Shown: positions 42,978 to 54,544 of the stretch, piece by piece
How the letters are laid out: each line of letters opens with the position of its first letter
Numbering within the stretch: position 1 is the stretch's first letter
Assembly (NCBI GenBank): GCA_009667805.1
Contig: CM019064.1
Location: 74,336,400-74,400,399 of the forward strand
Origin: Leptobrachium leishanense
Taxonomy: Eukaryota; Chordata; Amphibia; Anura; Megophryidae
DNA: 64,000 nt
Reading direction: 5' to 3'
The notes under the pieces: generated by a model
The model's database searches: none
The model's input: the letters and a program-made list of their open reading frames with translations, nothing else
Told to the model about the DNA's origin: nothing
Made by a program: the position numbers and the translations under genes

Positions 42978-45274
42978 CAGGGCTCAAAATTTCAAGTCCC
43001 AAGCTACTAGCCAGACCATAAGAGTTACTCGCCACCAGTTGCCCCACCTGACCTGCCCTAAACTCCGCCCCTAAACACGCCTTTTTAAATTATCTTATGA
43101 AATTATACTGTTAAAGATTTTATTCAGAATAAAGTTACAAAATAATAAATAACATGTATACCCAAGCACCAGACCCAGACAAGTAGTTTCATCCATTAAG
43201 TACAGACTCCTCTCCAACAGTTTTTAGGACCAAATTAATTTGGTGTCTATGCATCCAATATATCAAGTGGAACCTAATACTCCCATTATTCATATGCCAG
43301 GTTATCACTAGAAGTTAGAGGACCCCAAAGTCAGGTTTCCCCCTTGGATGCTGATATAGATGAATCCATTAATTTTCGTCTGCGATACTTCATCCCCATT
43401 TTTTCTTTTTTTTGCTCCTTCTGTATCACTCATCTCTTTCTTTATAAATAGGATTTATTTTGCATAACCTCAAATGCCTCATAACCTCACCACCATTTCA
43501 CCAATTATGGCCTCTAGCGGGCGTTGTAGTAGCGGCGCTGGTTCTGGCGTCACTTCTGGCACACTGACAGCTTTTTTACTTTCCCTTAGTTTACACCAGG
43601 GGTGGGGAACCTTTTTTCTGCCAAGGGGCCCCCTTTAATTAATTTCTCTCCCCACTTGAATTCATTTCTCCCTCCCTTTAATTTCTTTTGCCCAATTAAT
43701 TTCTCTCTCCCCATTTATTTCATTTCTCTCTCCCCATTCATCTCCTCCTCTTCATTCATCTCCTCCTCTTCATTCATCTCTCTCCATTTCTCCCCCCAAT
43801 TCATCTTCCTTTCCATTTCATTTCTCCCCCCAATTCATCTTCCTTTCCATTTCATTTCTCCCCCCCAATTCATCTTCCTTTCCATTTCATTTCTCCCCCC
43901 AATTCATCTTTCATTTCATTTCTCCCCCCAATTCATCTTTCATTTCATTTCTCCCCCCCATTCATCTTTCATTTCTCCCCCCAATTCATCTTTCATTCAT
44001 TTCTCCCCCCCAATTCATCTTTCATTTCATTTCTCCCCCCCATTCATCTTTCATTTCATTTCTCCCCCCAATTCATCTTTCATTTCATTTCTCCCCCCAA
44101 TTCATCTTTCATTTCATTTCTCCCCCCAATTCATCTTTCATTTCATTTCCCCCCCCATTCATCTTTCATTTCATTTCTCCCCCCAATTCATCTTTCATTT
44201 CATTTCTCCCCCCAATTCATCTTTCATTTCATTTCTCCCCCCAATTCATCTTTCATTTCATTTCTCCCCCCCATTCATCTTTCATTTCTCCCCCATTCAT
44301 CTTTCATTTCATTTCTCCCCCCAATTCATCTTTCATTTCATTTCTCCCCCCAATTCATCTTTCATTTCATTTCTCCCCCCAATTCATCTTTCATTTCATT
44401 TCTCCCCCCAATTCATCTTTCATTTCATTTCTCCCCCCAATTCATCTTTCATTTCATTTCTCCCCCCAATTCATCTTTCATTTCATTTCTCCCCCCCAAT
44501 TCATCTTTCATTTCATTTCTCCCCCCAATTCATCTTTCATTTCTCCCCCCAATTCATCTTTCATTTCATTTCTCTCCCCTAATTCATCTTTCATTTCATT
44601 TCTCCCCCCAATTCATCTTTCATTTCATTTCTCCCCCCAATTCATCTTTCATTTCATTTCTCCCCCCCCAATTCATCTTTCATTTCATTTCTCCCCCCCA
44701 ATTCATCTTTCATTTCTCCCCCCAATTCATCTTTCATTTCATTTCTCTCCCCCAATTCATCTTTCATTTCATTTCTCCCCCCAATTCATCTTTCATTTCA
44801 TTTCTCCCCCCCCTAATTCATCTCTTTCTCTCTGTTATGCTCTCTGCTTGCTAAAACACTCTCCATTTCACCCCCTGCCGTTTATTTCATCTCCCCCCCC
44901 CTCCGCTTACCTGACCTGGAGAGTAGAATGAGGGGGCGGAGATTATCCTTCACGCTGTGCCCGGAAGATAAGGGGCCCAGCGTGAAGGAGAAAGATCCAT
45001 CGTGCAGCAGGATGGGCTGATAAAGGTGCTGAGGGTGAGTGTATTTGCAAACCCCCCTCCCTCCCAGGAAATGATTCCGGCCAAGTCCCGTTTGCTCAAA
45101 AAAAAAAAAAAGCAGACTGGCTGACCTGAAGAGAAAAAAAACAACACGGCCGCCGGCTGAAAGCGCAGGCAGCACGATAGACTTTATCAATCTGCCTGCG
45201 TGTGCAGTTTTACTCGCCAGCACTCAATTTCCACTCGCAAAACGCCAGTATGCGAGTGGAAATTTTGAGGGCTG
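42978..45274. mobile_element. 2.3-kb hAT element
   Basis: CAGGGCTCAAAATTTCAAGT at the left and GGAAATTTTGAGGGCTG at the right. The flanks ACCTATGC and CCCTATGC match at 7 of 8 bases (42970-42977 and 45275-45282). The interior holds a second hAT-like end (CAGGGGTGGGGAACC, 43597) and the minisatellite below. No transposase. Confidence 0.85.
43735..44825. repeat. C-rich minisatellite, about 28-bp unit
   Basis: Roughly 36 copies of TTCATTTCTCCCCCCAATTC followed by ATCTTTCA, with a shorter unit at some positions. Every unit has five to eight C in a row on the plus strand. The long plus-strand frame through it is low-complexity and not a gene. Confidence 0.95.
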
Positions 45275-45743
45275 CCCTATGCTTAATAAGGGGAGCGCAA
45301 AGAGTTAATTAGCGTTAGGATTACAAAGACATAATGCTAATTACGCCCTGCTGTGGTTAACTCAAAAGTTACCCACAGTTTGAAGCTGGTGCTAAAGGAT
45401 ACTACTTCTGCAGAATCTGTTATCACCAGCTACAGATACTCACCTCTCATCCTGTGGCAAGAATGGCGGCTTGATCCACTGCTTCTGGCCACTGGGAGCA
45501 GAGAGAGACTGTGGGGGGGGAGTCCCCAGTCTCCCTCCGCAAATCACTTGGCCGACCTGCAGGATCTCGCGAGAGGCAAGATCCTGCAGGTCATGTGACC
45601 AGCAGTCGAAGCCTCAATAGAGTCCTATGGACCCTATGGAGGGGATGCGCGCGGCGGCGTTTAGCGCTGCCTCGAGTATCTTGAGGCTTAGCGCTGCGTT
45701 ACGGGGCAGGTGCTGATTTAGTGCCTGCCCTTTAATAAGAAGC

Positions 45744-45998
45744 TAAAATTTATTTATTTATTTATTTATTTATTTAGAAAGGATTTTAACAGGAAGGATA
45801 CATTGAGATTTCTCTCGTTTTCAAGTATGTCCTGGGTTCAAGAACATTGAAGTGTTACAGTTACAGAAATAAAAAGTAATACAATGCAAGATATTGAAAA
45901 ACAACACAAATATACAGATTAACAGAAAATAAATATGTAGGAAATATAGTCACTAGATTATATGTTTACAGGTGCATTCTGTATTAAGGGACGCTAAG
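45744..45998 (-). repeat. LINE 3' tail fragment
   Basis: Begins with (TTTA)n and contains the complement of the LINE 3' end (AAGGATACATTGAGATTTCT), as in 37240-37480. It is inserted in the repeat that resumes at 45999. Confidence 0.8.
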
Positions 45999-46093
45999 GA
46001 GAAACCTTCAGGTTCAGGTTCTTCTCAGCGTCATCGTTTTAGCGGGCAGAATGTAATACTGCCCCGAGTGTCCAAGAAAAGTGTAGTGTAGAG

Positions 46094-46132
46094 CAGGGGT
46101 GAGCAGCCTTGGCCCTCCAGATGTTTTGGAAC
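46094..46132. repeat. hAT MITE end fragment
   Basis: CAGGGGTGAGCAGCCTTGG followed by CCCTCCAGATGTTTTGG, as at 49578; the right part is missing. Confidence 0.5.
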
Positions 46133-47282
46133 TACAGGCTCAATGTAATTTGGCTCGATGGCTGAAATTAAGACCTTTTTCTAGCCATTTTTCATTTTGG
46201 GAAATTCTATGTAGGCTTACCTCCATTTCGATTCCCAATAAAATTTTGGCTCAAATGTCAGCTATATCGATGCAATTCTAATCTATTGGTATACTGATTT
46301 CTGATAAACTATCAAATACTGAAACGTGCTGATAACTGGATTTTCAGGCAGGGAAATGGAGGAAATAAGACTGAAATCTTTTTTTTAAACATCAGATATT
46401 TGTAATAGTCATGGTTATAGGCACAAATCTATATGAGGCTGGCCAAAAATTACTTTTTTAGGCCATTTTACCAGCCATTTTTTTTTTCCGGACCTGCTGC
46501 ATTTTTTTGAATATCGTCTTCAGCTGAGTATATTCAACTAAATCAGCCTATATTAAAAATTTTTTAAAAATTAAATGATATTTTAATCAGCCAATAGAAT
46601 TAAATCAAGCCCTACATATCCCATAAGGCTTAGTTGACCCAATGAGTATCTTCCATTTGCGTCTCACCATTAAGGGACCTATTATGGCCAAGCCACTGTA
46701 TCAACACTTTGAATCGAATACAGTAAATGTGCTAACAATAGCTAATGAAAATGGTCCGATCTCCTGCTAATGGGGAATTGTAGTGATCATAAAGAGATTA
46801 TTAGCAAATGCAACTTTTAAAAATATACCAAGAGAGCATAAAAAGGAAAATAATTAAACGGAGGAGAAAAATAACAGTAAAATACTTGCAAATTTTATAA
46901 ACCACAACTTTAAACTGGTGATTTTTAAAACAATTTTGTTAAATTTTCAGCAATAGAAGCGCATTTTAATGGCCGTAATGAAAGCTGTTTTGAAACAGGC
47001 TCCACATGTCTGTTTCATTCATTGTACCTTGACAAATCATTTTAATTCCCCATGCTTCCCAGAGGCAGATTATACAAATTGGAGAATGGGACGTCTAAGA
47101 GATATATATTGTACAATAAAAAGGTATTAAAACGCAGTCTAAATGTTCTGGTGGTGCCTAGTAGGGGACTTTTATGCATTGATCATAACGAGAAGAACTC
47201 ACAGGTATACAATGAAAGCTGCGCATGAAAAAGAAGGCTACAAAGCTTGAGTTTGACATTTGGTGTTATTTAAACGCCATAT
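46133..47282. other. Low-repeat stretch
   Basis: No recognisable transposon and no gene. The part at about 46740-47090 is rich in homeodomain-type TAAT motifs (see findings). Confidence 0.4.
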
Positions 47283-47464
47283 CAGGGTTATTCAGAGAGA
47301 GGCGAAAACCAGAAGAATGACTGGAGAAGTAAAAATTCTAGGTCAAAATAGCCGATTTGGAAAGTGAGATAAATGGGAGAGTTTCTCTGGTTTGACTATT
47401 TTGACCTAGAATTTTCACTTCTCCAGTCAATCTCCTGGTTTTCACCTCTCTCTGAATAACCCTG
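47283..47464. mobile_element. 182-bp palindromic TTATTCA-type MITE
   Basis: Perfectly mirrored ends CAGGGTTATTCAGAGAGAGG, flanked by TAT on both sides. Inner arms TTCTAGGTCAAAATAGCC and complement. Among the best preserved of five copies. Confidence 0.85.
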
Positions 47465-47679
47465 TATGTGTGAAAACACACACATATATTTCTACAGATG
47501 ATATGGCAGTAATGTCACATTACTAAACTTGAGCTCTGACCAAAGGGTAGGAATGCGTGCTGAGAGAGACCTTAATCGATGTTCTTGAACATATATACAG
47601 GTATATATATGTATTTTAAATATATATCACACTTTATTCAGACCATTCCACACAAGAATAAATCTAAAGATTTAAAACA

Positions 47680-47970
47680 CCCTGGACCCTATTCCCTTCC
47701 TAAAGCTAAAAGGGGGAGGCTAACGGGGAATATCTGCACCTGCAAATCGCGCAGTGCCATGGATTGATCGCAGAGGGAGAATGGGAACTATTTGTTCCCA
47801 GTCTTACTCTGCCCCGCGGCCACGAGAGGTGGCGGATCGGGCCACCATTCTCACCGCGGGATGAGAGGTGAGTATCGGATTTATTGAGGGGTGTTTTAGG
47901 GGGTGCTAAATGATTTTGCGAAAGAGGAATCAGCACGTGGCTTTACGTGTCGCTAAATTTTTGGTGCAGA
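47680..47970. mobile_element. Dispersed GTTAAC-rich repeat, copy d (fragment)
   Basis: Shares GATCGCAGAGGGAGA, GGGCCACCATTCTCACC and GGGATGAGAGGTGAGTATC with copies a and b. Confidence 0.55.
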
Positions 47971-49577
47971 GCAGTGATTATAGCACCTTGTTCAGGGGTC
48001 TTAGCAAGGACATAGCCAAAGCTACTCCCTAAGGCAAGGTAGCTGTACTGGAAGGAAGAGAGCGTGTGATTATAGCTGTACCCAAACCAGAGACAGGAAT
48101 GGGTATAAGGGTGAATGCAGAATGAAGCTGTAGTTCAGTGCTCTCTTTTATGCATAGTTTATGGCAGGAAAAAACCCACACTAAACAGGGAACACCTCTG
48201 GTACCGCCCTGTCTCCTCCCCACAATTTCTCAACATTGCATCATCTCGGTGTGCTTTCTCAGCATTACATCATTCTTTCCCTCTGTCCTTGAGCTGACCA
48301 TGAGGGTGTAACCAAAACAGAATGATGAAAAATGTAACAAACATTCTTCCATAACTATTTAAAGTATTGTATAGCCAACAAGTAGTAACACACTCATGAA
48401 CGGTAAACCAAGGCATAGCGCTTAAACAGTTGTTACAGTTCGCATTAGAATAAAGAAAGCCCAGTACAAAATCAAATATTAAAATGAGATTCTGTTACCA
48501 GTATTTTCCATGCTTCGCTTACAATAGCAAACATGGGCAATTTAAGTCTTTGTCTTTTTAAAGTTTTATATTTATGTACAGTGTAAACACACTTTTGTTT
48601 TGCCAACATATTGCATGTGATGCCAGATAAGCTAACTTACTACCATTCTGACAAGATGGTGTACAGATGTTGTTTCTCTCCCAAATGCCTTCTCAAGCAA
48701 CGATTTCATGGTCTGTGACCTGTTCAGTGTTACAGTAAAAACACTCCATCACGCTTCCAGTTCTGTGCATTTCTAGGAAGCCGGGGTGATTGCAGTTATC
48801 AGAGTGTCTGTCCTGAATTATGGGCTCTGTATCTGTTACAGCTTAAAGCTGGGCCAGTCAAGCAAGCTCTCATTGTTCCCTTTTAAGTAGCTCTAATTAC
48901 AGGGCATCCATCATCCTGTCGTTTGCAAAGGGCTAATTGATATCTGTTTTCTACTTTATGATATTTTAAGGACATCTGCTCTGTTCTGGACCTTGGTCTT
49001 CTGAACCAAACTGAAATGGTCAAGTGTGTATTTCTAAAAGGAGGGCAATTCACTGTTCATCATGTCCGGAGATATTCTTCTTGATTTGAAATATTTTCCT
49101 ACATAGACAGCAAATCCAAAAAACGGTAACGTTCATGAAGGTCAGAGTGGATCTGATGAATAAGATATGTCGATTATTTTGGTTTTCTGTTGATGCGATT
49201 AATTTTTCAAATCTAAATGTGACAGAGTTTACTATTAAAAAATGTTACCCTTTCCCTGCCATTCTATTCCTTTCCATAATAGTCGTAGAAGAAGCTGAGT
49301 ATGTGTCTGACCTTAGACTGAGATCAACAATCATTACATTTGAGAATTTCCTTGACACATACTCAAAGATGTGAGCATGAAAAAAATATGTGCAGGACTA
49401 GGGTGACCAGTCCTGGCAAATGTCCATGGTCAGCAAGTACCAATGTGCTACTGGCTAACTAAGGAGACCAAGGGTTCTACCAGCCACGCCATGAAATGAT
49501 ACTGTCAAGTATTCAATGGGTGATGGGTCTAAATGGAGTAGTTCTGTCTTAATTGTGAAAACCAAGCGAGTCTACGT
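47971..49577. other. Low-repeat stretch
   Basis: No gene. About 48030-48340 looks LTR-like on the minus strand (ATAAAAGAGAGCACTGAAC), but no matching target duplication was found. About 48780-48990 is motif-rich and may be conserved (see findings). Confidence 0.4.
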
Positions 49578-49718
49578 CAGGGGTGCACAGCCTTGGCCCG
49601 TCAGATGTTTTTGAACTGCATTCTCACAAAGGCTCCACTGATATAAAAAGTGTCTGAGTATCATGGGAGATGTAGTTCCAAAACATCTGGAGGGCCAAGG
49701 TTGAGTTGAGAAATTTTG
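49578..49718. mobile_element. hAT MITE
   Basis: CAGGGGTGCACAGCCTTGG at the left. The inner arms CAGATGTTTTTGAACTGC and AGTTCCAAAACATCTGG form a foldback. The flanks GTCTACGT and GTCTACAC match at 6 of 8 bases. The right terminus is eroded. Confidence 0.55.
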
Positions 49719-50426
49719 GTCTACACGAATCATCATTCTCATTCATACAGGAGTGACCAGTAACTCCAACCCCAGAAAGACTTGCTTATGCAACACATGA
49801 AGATATCACTGGCGCCTTTGTCCGATCAGAAGCCCGACCAAACCCACCAACTTTTCTATCCTATGTCCATGACCAAAATTAACTAAAAATGGGCCTATTT
49901 CTCATAACTAGGTGTAGTTCTAGGATCTACTAGAAAAAGGAGTTCTATTTTATCACTGTCACCTCTCTGCCAAATACAGCATATTTTTACATTTTTTGCC
50001 AATATTTTATTTCAATGCACTTAGAATTACCCTCATACCCTTGTGGGAAAGTCTTTGAATAAGGCACCATGGCATGAAATCTTATGGGGCTCGTCGTAGG
50101 ATCAGTAGCAAGTGCTTTCTCCTCTATTGATCGCAAATCACTGCGTGGTACAAAGGAACGCATTTTGCCTTTTATCTACATGTAACACATGGATACAGCA
50201 TGCTTGCTGACTCACTTGAGTCTACAAGTATAAATCATTCTTAGACATATACCGTTCGATTGACTTAGGCATTCTCTCTGTGTAACATTGTCCAAGACAG
50301 CTCGCAGTATGGATTCTCGGATAAAAGGATACTGCAGTCAAGCTATAGTCAGTCTACACTTAAATAAGCATGGGACTTTATACACAAATTTCATTTTCTG
50401 CATTAGGTGAAATTATTAAAATATAA
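49719..50426. other. Non-coding stretch
   Basis: No recognised repeat or gene. Confidence 0.35.
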
Positions 50427-50645
50427 GGGGTTATTCAGAGAGCACCATAATGTCGCACTTCGGGGAATCAAATTTCCCCACCCTGTGGTGAATTCAGCAT
50501 TCACCGCACAGTCCTCGGAGTGCAGCGAAAACCCGCTGAACACCCACTGAAAACCTGCTAGAACCATTGCAAAAACACGCCGAACATGTCGGAAAAAGCT
50601 AACGAGCCGCCGAACACAGGGCAGTTCAGCCGCCGGAAAAGACTG
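50427..50645. mobile_element. TTATTCA-family MITE, left part
   Basis: AGGGGTTATTCAGAGAGCACC, then the CTGTGGTGAATTCAGCATTC hairpin and AACCCGCTGAACACCC block. The element is cut by the foldback beginning near 50641. Confidence 0.6.
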
Positions 50646-50775
50646 ACCAAAATCATAGAATTGAACAATAAAGAGCCAAGCAGAAGGGTTTGGGGTTGTA
50701 TTCCACTGTTAGCATTTACAACACCCTTTCTACTTGGCTCTTTATTGTTCAATTCTATGATTTTGGTCAGTTTAG
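50641..50775. repeat. Foldback repeat
   Basis: ACTGACCAAAATCATAGAAT..AATAAAGAGCCAAG is repeated as reverse complement at about 50728-50772, leaving a short loop. Confidence 0.7.
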
Positions 50776-51240
50776 CATCAAGTTTTGGTTCAGTGTGTGC
50801 TAAGGGCAAAATGAAGATGAACACTGGGATGAGTTCACACACTTCTTTCTGTTGGATTTGACCCCAGGTCTAACCAATAGAGCGAGGAACAGGCTGAGGA
50901 TTTCTAGTTGCTTTTTTCAGGACAGCAAATGTATCATTACAAATGAAGATTATTATATCCTGTGGAAAACAATAAACCAGAGATGTTACTGGGAAATGTT
51001 GTTCTGTGTTAGCCAGCTTCTCCCCCAGGGCTGTTGAAAATATGTTTTATGGTTACCGACAAACTAAAATATTAGCTCTACAACAAATATACCAATAATA
51101 TAAAAATAAGATCAAAAGTGAATAATTGCTGTCATGCAGGCTGGCTACCTCAGGCATTTTTAATTTATTACAATTATAAGTTTTTATCATAATAAAGCCT
51201 TTGAATGCACTTGGTTTTGGAAGGTGAAATCTTTGTTACC
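50776..51240. other. Non-coding stretch
   Basis: Nothing recognised. Confidence 0.35.
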
Positions 51241-51242
51241 TA

Positions 51243-51505
51243 CAGTCAGGTCCAGAAATATTGGGACATGGACACAATTCTAACATCTTTGGCTCTATAC
51301 ACCACCACAATGGAGTTGGAATGAAACAAACACAATGTGCTTTAACTGCAGACTGTCAGCTTTAATTTGAGGGTATGTACATCCAACTCAGGCGAACGGT
51401 GTAGGACTTACAGCAGTTTGCAGATGTGCCAACTCCATTGTGGTGGTGTATAGAGCCAAATATGTTAGAATTGTGTTGATGTCCCAATATTTCTGGACCT
51501 GACTG
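51243..51505. mobile_element. Tc1-derived MITE (263 bp)
   Basis: CAGTCAGGTCCAGAAATATT at the left and its complement at the right, next to TA on both sides (51241-51242 and 51506-51507). The arms include a second inverted block (CACCACCACAATGGAGTTGG). It matches a terminus widespread in fish and frog Tc1 elements. Confidence 0.85.
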
Positions 51506-51544
51506 TATGTTTCTAGACTTTGTAATTATATCAATGTATTCTAA

Positions 51545-51545
51545 G

Positions 51546-51579
<34 letters not shown>

Positions 51580-51592
51580 ATATTTTTTTTTA
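51545..51592. repeat. TA microsatellite
   Basis: Two (TA)n runs followed by a T run. Confidence 0.9.
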
Positions 51593-51618
51593 ACATACAT
51601 ATATATAATTATATAAAG

Positions 51619-52095
51619 TTTATTATTGCAGAGGTCGATTACACATCACAGCAATTCAAAGAACTGCATAACAGAACTCATGTGCGACATTCCCCATATG
51701 CAGCACAGAACTCTGGGTAAGACATGCAAATGACATCTGCAATCTCTCATTTTTTTGCATCCTGGGTCTGCTTTCACACAGAACCCTTCAATCAATGCCA
51801 CGCCATACTAGACGAAGAGGGTCCAATAAACCCGAAACAGCGCTGTCCAGGAGTGGCTTTGACCAGTTGCATAAACCTGATCTCTGCTAAATAAAGCATC
51901 TAGTATGGCGTGGCATTGATTGAAGGGTTCTATGTGAAAGCAGACCCAGGATGCAAAAAAATTGGAAATTGCAGATGCCATTTGCATGTCTTACCCAGAG
52001 TTCTGTGCTGCATATGGGGAATGTCGCACATGAGCTCTGTGATGCAGTTCTTTGAATTGCTGTGATGTGTAACTGTAAATGACTTCTGCAATAAT
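51619..52095. mobile_element. Inverted-dimer retrozyme-like element
   Basis: The right arm (51895-52095) matches the body of the element at 32671-33003 in order and strand. The left arm (51619-51815) is its inverted copy. Between them lies the ribozyme segment, so the inversion junction falls at the core. Shared landmarks are CATATGGGGAATGTCG, ATTGCTGTGATGTG and GCAATAATAAA. Confidence 0.7.
51812..51847 (+). ncRNA. Partial hammerhead motif
   Basis: ACGAAGA, stem II (GGGT-CCAATAA-ACCC), GAAAC, the 10-base self-complementary ACAGCGCTGT, and GTC (51845-51847). The downstream stem I strand is kept (AGGAGTGGCTTTGACCAG). C3 and U4 are changed and the upstream stem I strand is lost at the inversion junction, so activity is unlikely. 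Confidence 0.5.
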
Positions 52096-52204
52096 AAATT
52101 TTATCATTTGCAGAGGGAGGCTTTTCATCTCATTTTTTGCCCTCCACCACAGCCTAAATAAGTGTATATATATATATATATTATTATTATTTATTATTTT
52201 TTTT

Positions 52205-52252
52205 TAACATGTATCCTTCCTGGTAAAATCCTTTATAAATAAATAAATAAAT
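52205..52252 (+). repeat. LINE 3' tail fragment
   Basis: ATGTATCCTTCCTGGTAAAA followed by TCCTTTATAAATAAATAAAT: the 3' end of the family at 37235, in the forward direction. Confidence 0.75.
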
Positions 52253-52641
52253 AACATAACCTCAGCCTATTCCATAGTGCTTGCCAACAGGTCACAAAAT
52301 GAATAGAAACTATTTATAAAGCTATCGACATCGTTTATTTACTGAGGGCTGGTTGTAATTTGTGAGGAGTTGACAACTAGCTGACAACCAGAAATACTAA
52401 GGTAAATTTTTCCGGAGTGATATTTGCTATAAACGTATTACTGGCATGATAGGTAGGCTGTAAATTTATTTATAGATCTTGTCTCAGAGCATCTATGACT
52501 GATCCTGTACTGCTAGAAAAAGGGGAAACTGCTCTTCGGGTTAAAAAAGGGGAGTTTGCATATCTTAATTTGGTACTTGATACTTAACCCGTTTGCTACC
52601 AAAAGTCATATAGACAATTTTGCATTGAGATAAAAAACATA
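52253..52641. other. Non-coding stretch
   Basis: Nothing recognised. Confidence 0.35.
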
Positions 52642-53257
52642 CAGGGTTATTCAGAGACGGCTGAACTGGCCCCGAATTTGCCCCGAAATGTGAATTTCCC
52701 TGTACGGTGCAATTTCGTTGCCATTCGTTGCCATATTGGCGAATTGCCAGCGCAATATGGTGCCTTTTTGACGGCAGTGAAATTCACATAGAGAAGCAAT
52801 GGTTAACCTATTCAGAGAACACCGAACAGCAGTGAAATTTCAAAGAAATGCCCTGCTGTTCGACTGTTTCATTCAGCAGGTTTAATCAGGCGAATCCAAT
52901 AGGCTTCAATGTTAAAAATATTTGCGTTTTTATTCAATATCTATTAAACTGTTTATTCTTTTAATTTACAGCAAAAGGTCTCATTATTTTTTTGTATTTT
53001 TTAGGCATTTTTTCAGGATTTTTTCAACAAAATATTTTTTCGATATTTTTTTTAAATTAATTTTTTTAAATGGCGGGCTTTTTTCTGTAACAGATCTCTC
53101 TATTACTATTCATAGGACATTATATATTATTTCGGCTTTCGGTGATTTTTCGGCGGAATTTCAGCAGATTTTTGGATCCGTAGGATCTCCCTGAATTGCG
53201 GGGAACAAGAGAGTACCGAAATATCGGTGACATTTCGGTGCTCTCTTAATAATCCCT
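52642..53257. mobile_element. TTATTCA-family long MITE
   Basis: CAGGGTTATTCAGAGACGGC at the left and TCTCTTAATAATCCCT at the right, between TA dinucleotides. The core blocks CCCCGAATTTGCCCCG, GGTGCCTTTTTGACGGCA and AATAGGCTTCAATG are present. T-rich middle; no gene. Confidence 0.7.
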
Positions 53258-53739
53258 ATAGATAAAAAATCCAATTCATATACATTTTTAATGAAAGTAA
53301 TTCCTCTCCAGCTAGCAACTAATCTATCTGTGAGATCTCTCTCCAGTCACCCTGTATTACTGTAAAGAAGCTACAAAGAGCAGTACTTTACTCTGAATTA
53401 TAATATCCAGATTAAGAATACAGGGAGAGCTCTTGGGTCACTCTCTGTTGTACAGTGATACGATACAGGGGTTATAATGAATGAAAATCCCCATACAGTA
53501 CAAGATGTTATTGTAATTTCCATATGCAATCATTGTGCCACAGACAGATATTTTTTATTTTTATATTCTATTGGTATTTTTTAGACGCTGCATTACTAAT
53601 AATTTCATTATGATCACTTCAAATCCCAATAAGCAGGAGATCTGACTGTTTTCAGTACCTATTTGTATTTACTGTATTTGACACAAAGGCAATTTCTGCC
53701 CTGCATGCTAATAATAAGACCCCGTGTGAAACTATGCAA
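53258..53739. other. Non-coding stretch
   Basis: Nothing recognised. Confidence 0.35.
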
Positions 53740-54119
53740 GATACATCTAGGGTCCTATCACCTCCTTAATGCAAACGCTAGTGCTCACATAAATGAGCGA
53801 TAGTGCTAGGTTAATTGAGGTGATAGCAAGACGCCTGTATCCCCTTCCGATCGCTAACGGGTTAAAAAACCCATTAGCAGGAGCATGGCCGGCTGCAGGC
53901 AGGAGAAGTTGCGTCCTAGTGGAGCTACACAGTATCTAACCTCATCAGGGGCTATTTTGGCGTTTTTCTCTGCCGAGTTCACCCCTTTGGTGGTACCCCT
54001 ACAGACTCCATGGAGGGGATGGTTGTGATGACGCGCTAGCCCTGCCTCAAGCATCCTAGAGACTTACGGCCGCTACAGGGCAGGCTGCTGGATTCAGAGC
54101 CTGCCCCATAATCTACAGG
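53740..54119. mobile_element. Dispersed GTTAAC-rich repeat, copy e
   Basis: Contains GATCGCTAACGGGTTAAAAA, CATGGAGGGGATGG and GGGCAGGCTGCTGGATT, as in the end of copy c. It is interrupted by the MITE at 54120; a likely remainder (ACAGGGACGCCAAGG..GCGTCCCTGTTT, a hairpin) is at 54545-54606. Confidence 0.5.
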
Positions 54120-54544
54120 TAAGGCTAGGGTCAGAAGAGCGCATTTTGTGCGGACTGTGCGTCTGTGCACAACGGACGTACTTTCTGACTGACGACAAGG
54201 TAGTGGCCACACAGTCCGTTTTTGTGACTGACGTTTTTTTTGACTGATGTAGAAGGGAAAATCAAAATGCTGGACGTCAAAAATGCAGTCCGTCTGACTT
54301 CGTTCCATCACTCACACACAAAGCTATGCAGACGTTGCGGACGCAGTGCACTCTGTGCGTCCGTTCTAGCGGATTTGGTTCTTGCCTAACCTGCATCCGT
54401 TTGCCGCGACCGTTATGCGTCCACAGTTCCGTGCGGACGTACTTTGTGTGTGGGGCTCCATTGGTCATAATTATATGCTATAACGGACGTACAAATGTGC
54501 GGCAACACGGACGTGATCAGTGCGCTCGTCTGACATGGGCCTAA
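54120..54544. mobile_element. GTCAGAC-ended MITE, copy 2
   Basis: Ends TAAGGCTAGGGTCAGA and GTCTGACATGGGCCTAA. The interior has many GGACGTAC and GTGCGGAC repeats, as in copies at 19857 and 62513. Confidence 0.65.

Larger units (their letters stand above)
42815..46068. mobile_element. Dispersed GTTAAC-rich repeat, copy c, with two nested insertions
   Basis: The host element starts GACCATATTACATAG and ends CAGAATGTAATACTGCCC. The flanks AGTCCAAG (42807-42814) and TGTCCAAG (46069-46076) match at 7 of 8. Without the hAT at 42978-45274 and the LINE tail at 45744-45998 it is about 700 bp and matches copies at 5325 and 9556. Confidence 0.65.

Noticed and set aside
43602..44582. 326-residue plus-strand open frame
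   Set aside because: Low-complexity translation of the 28-bp C-rich minisatellite; no sign of selection or a promoter.
47973..48341. LTR on the minus strand (TATA-like ATAAAAG, TGTTACATTT start)
   Set aside because: No matching 5-bp target duplication and uncertain ends.
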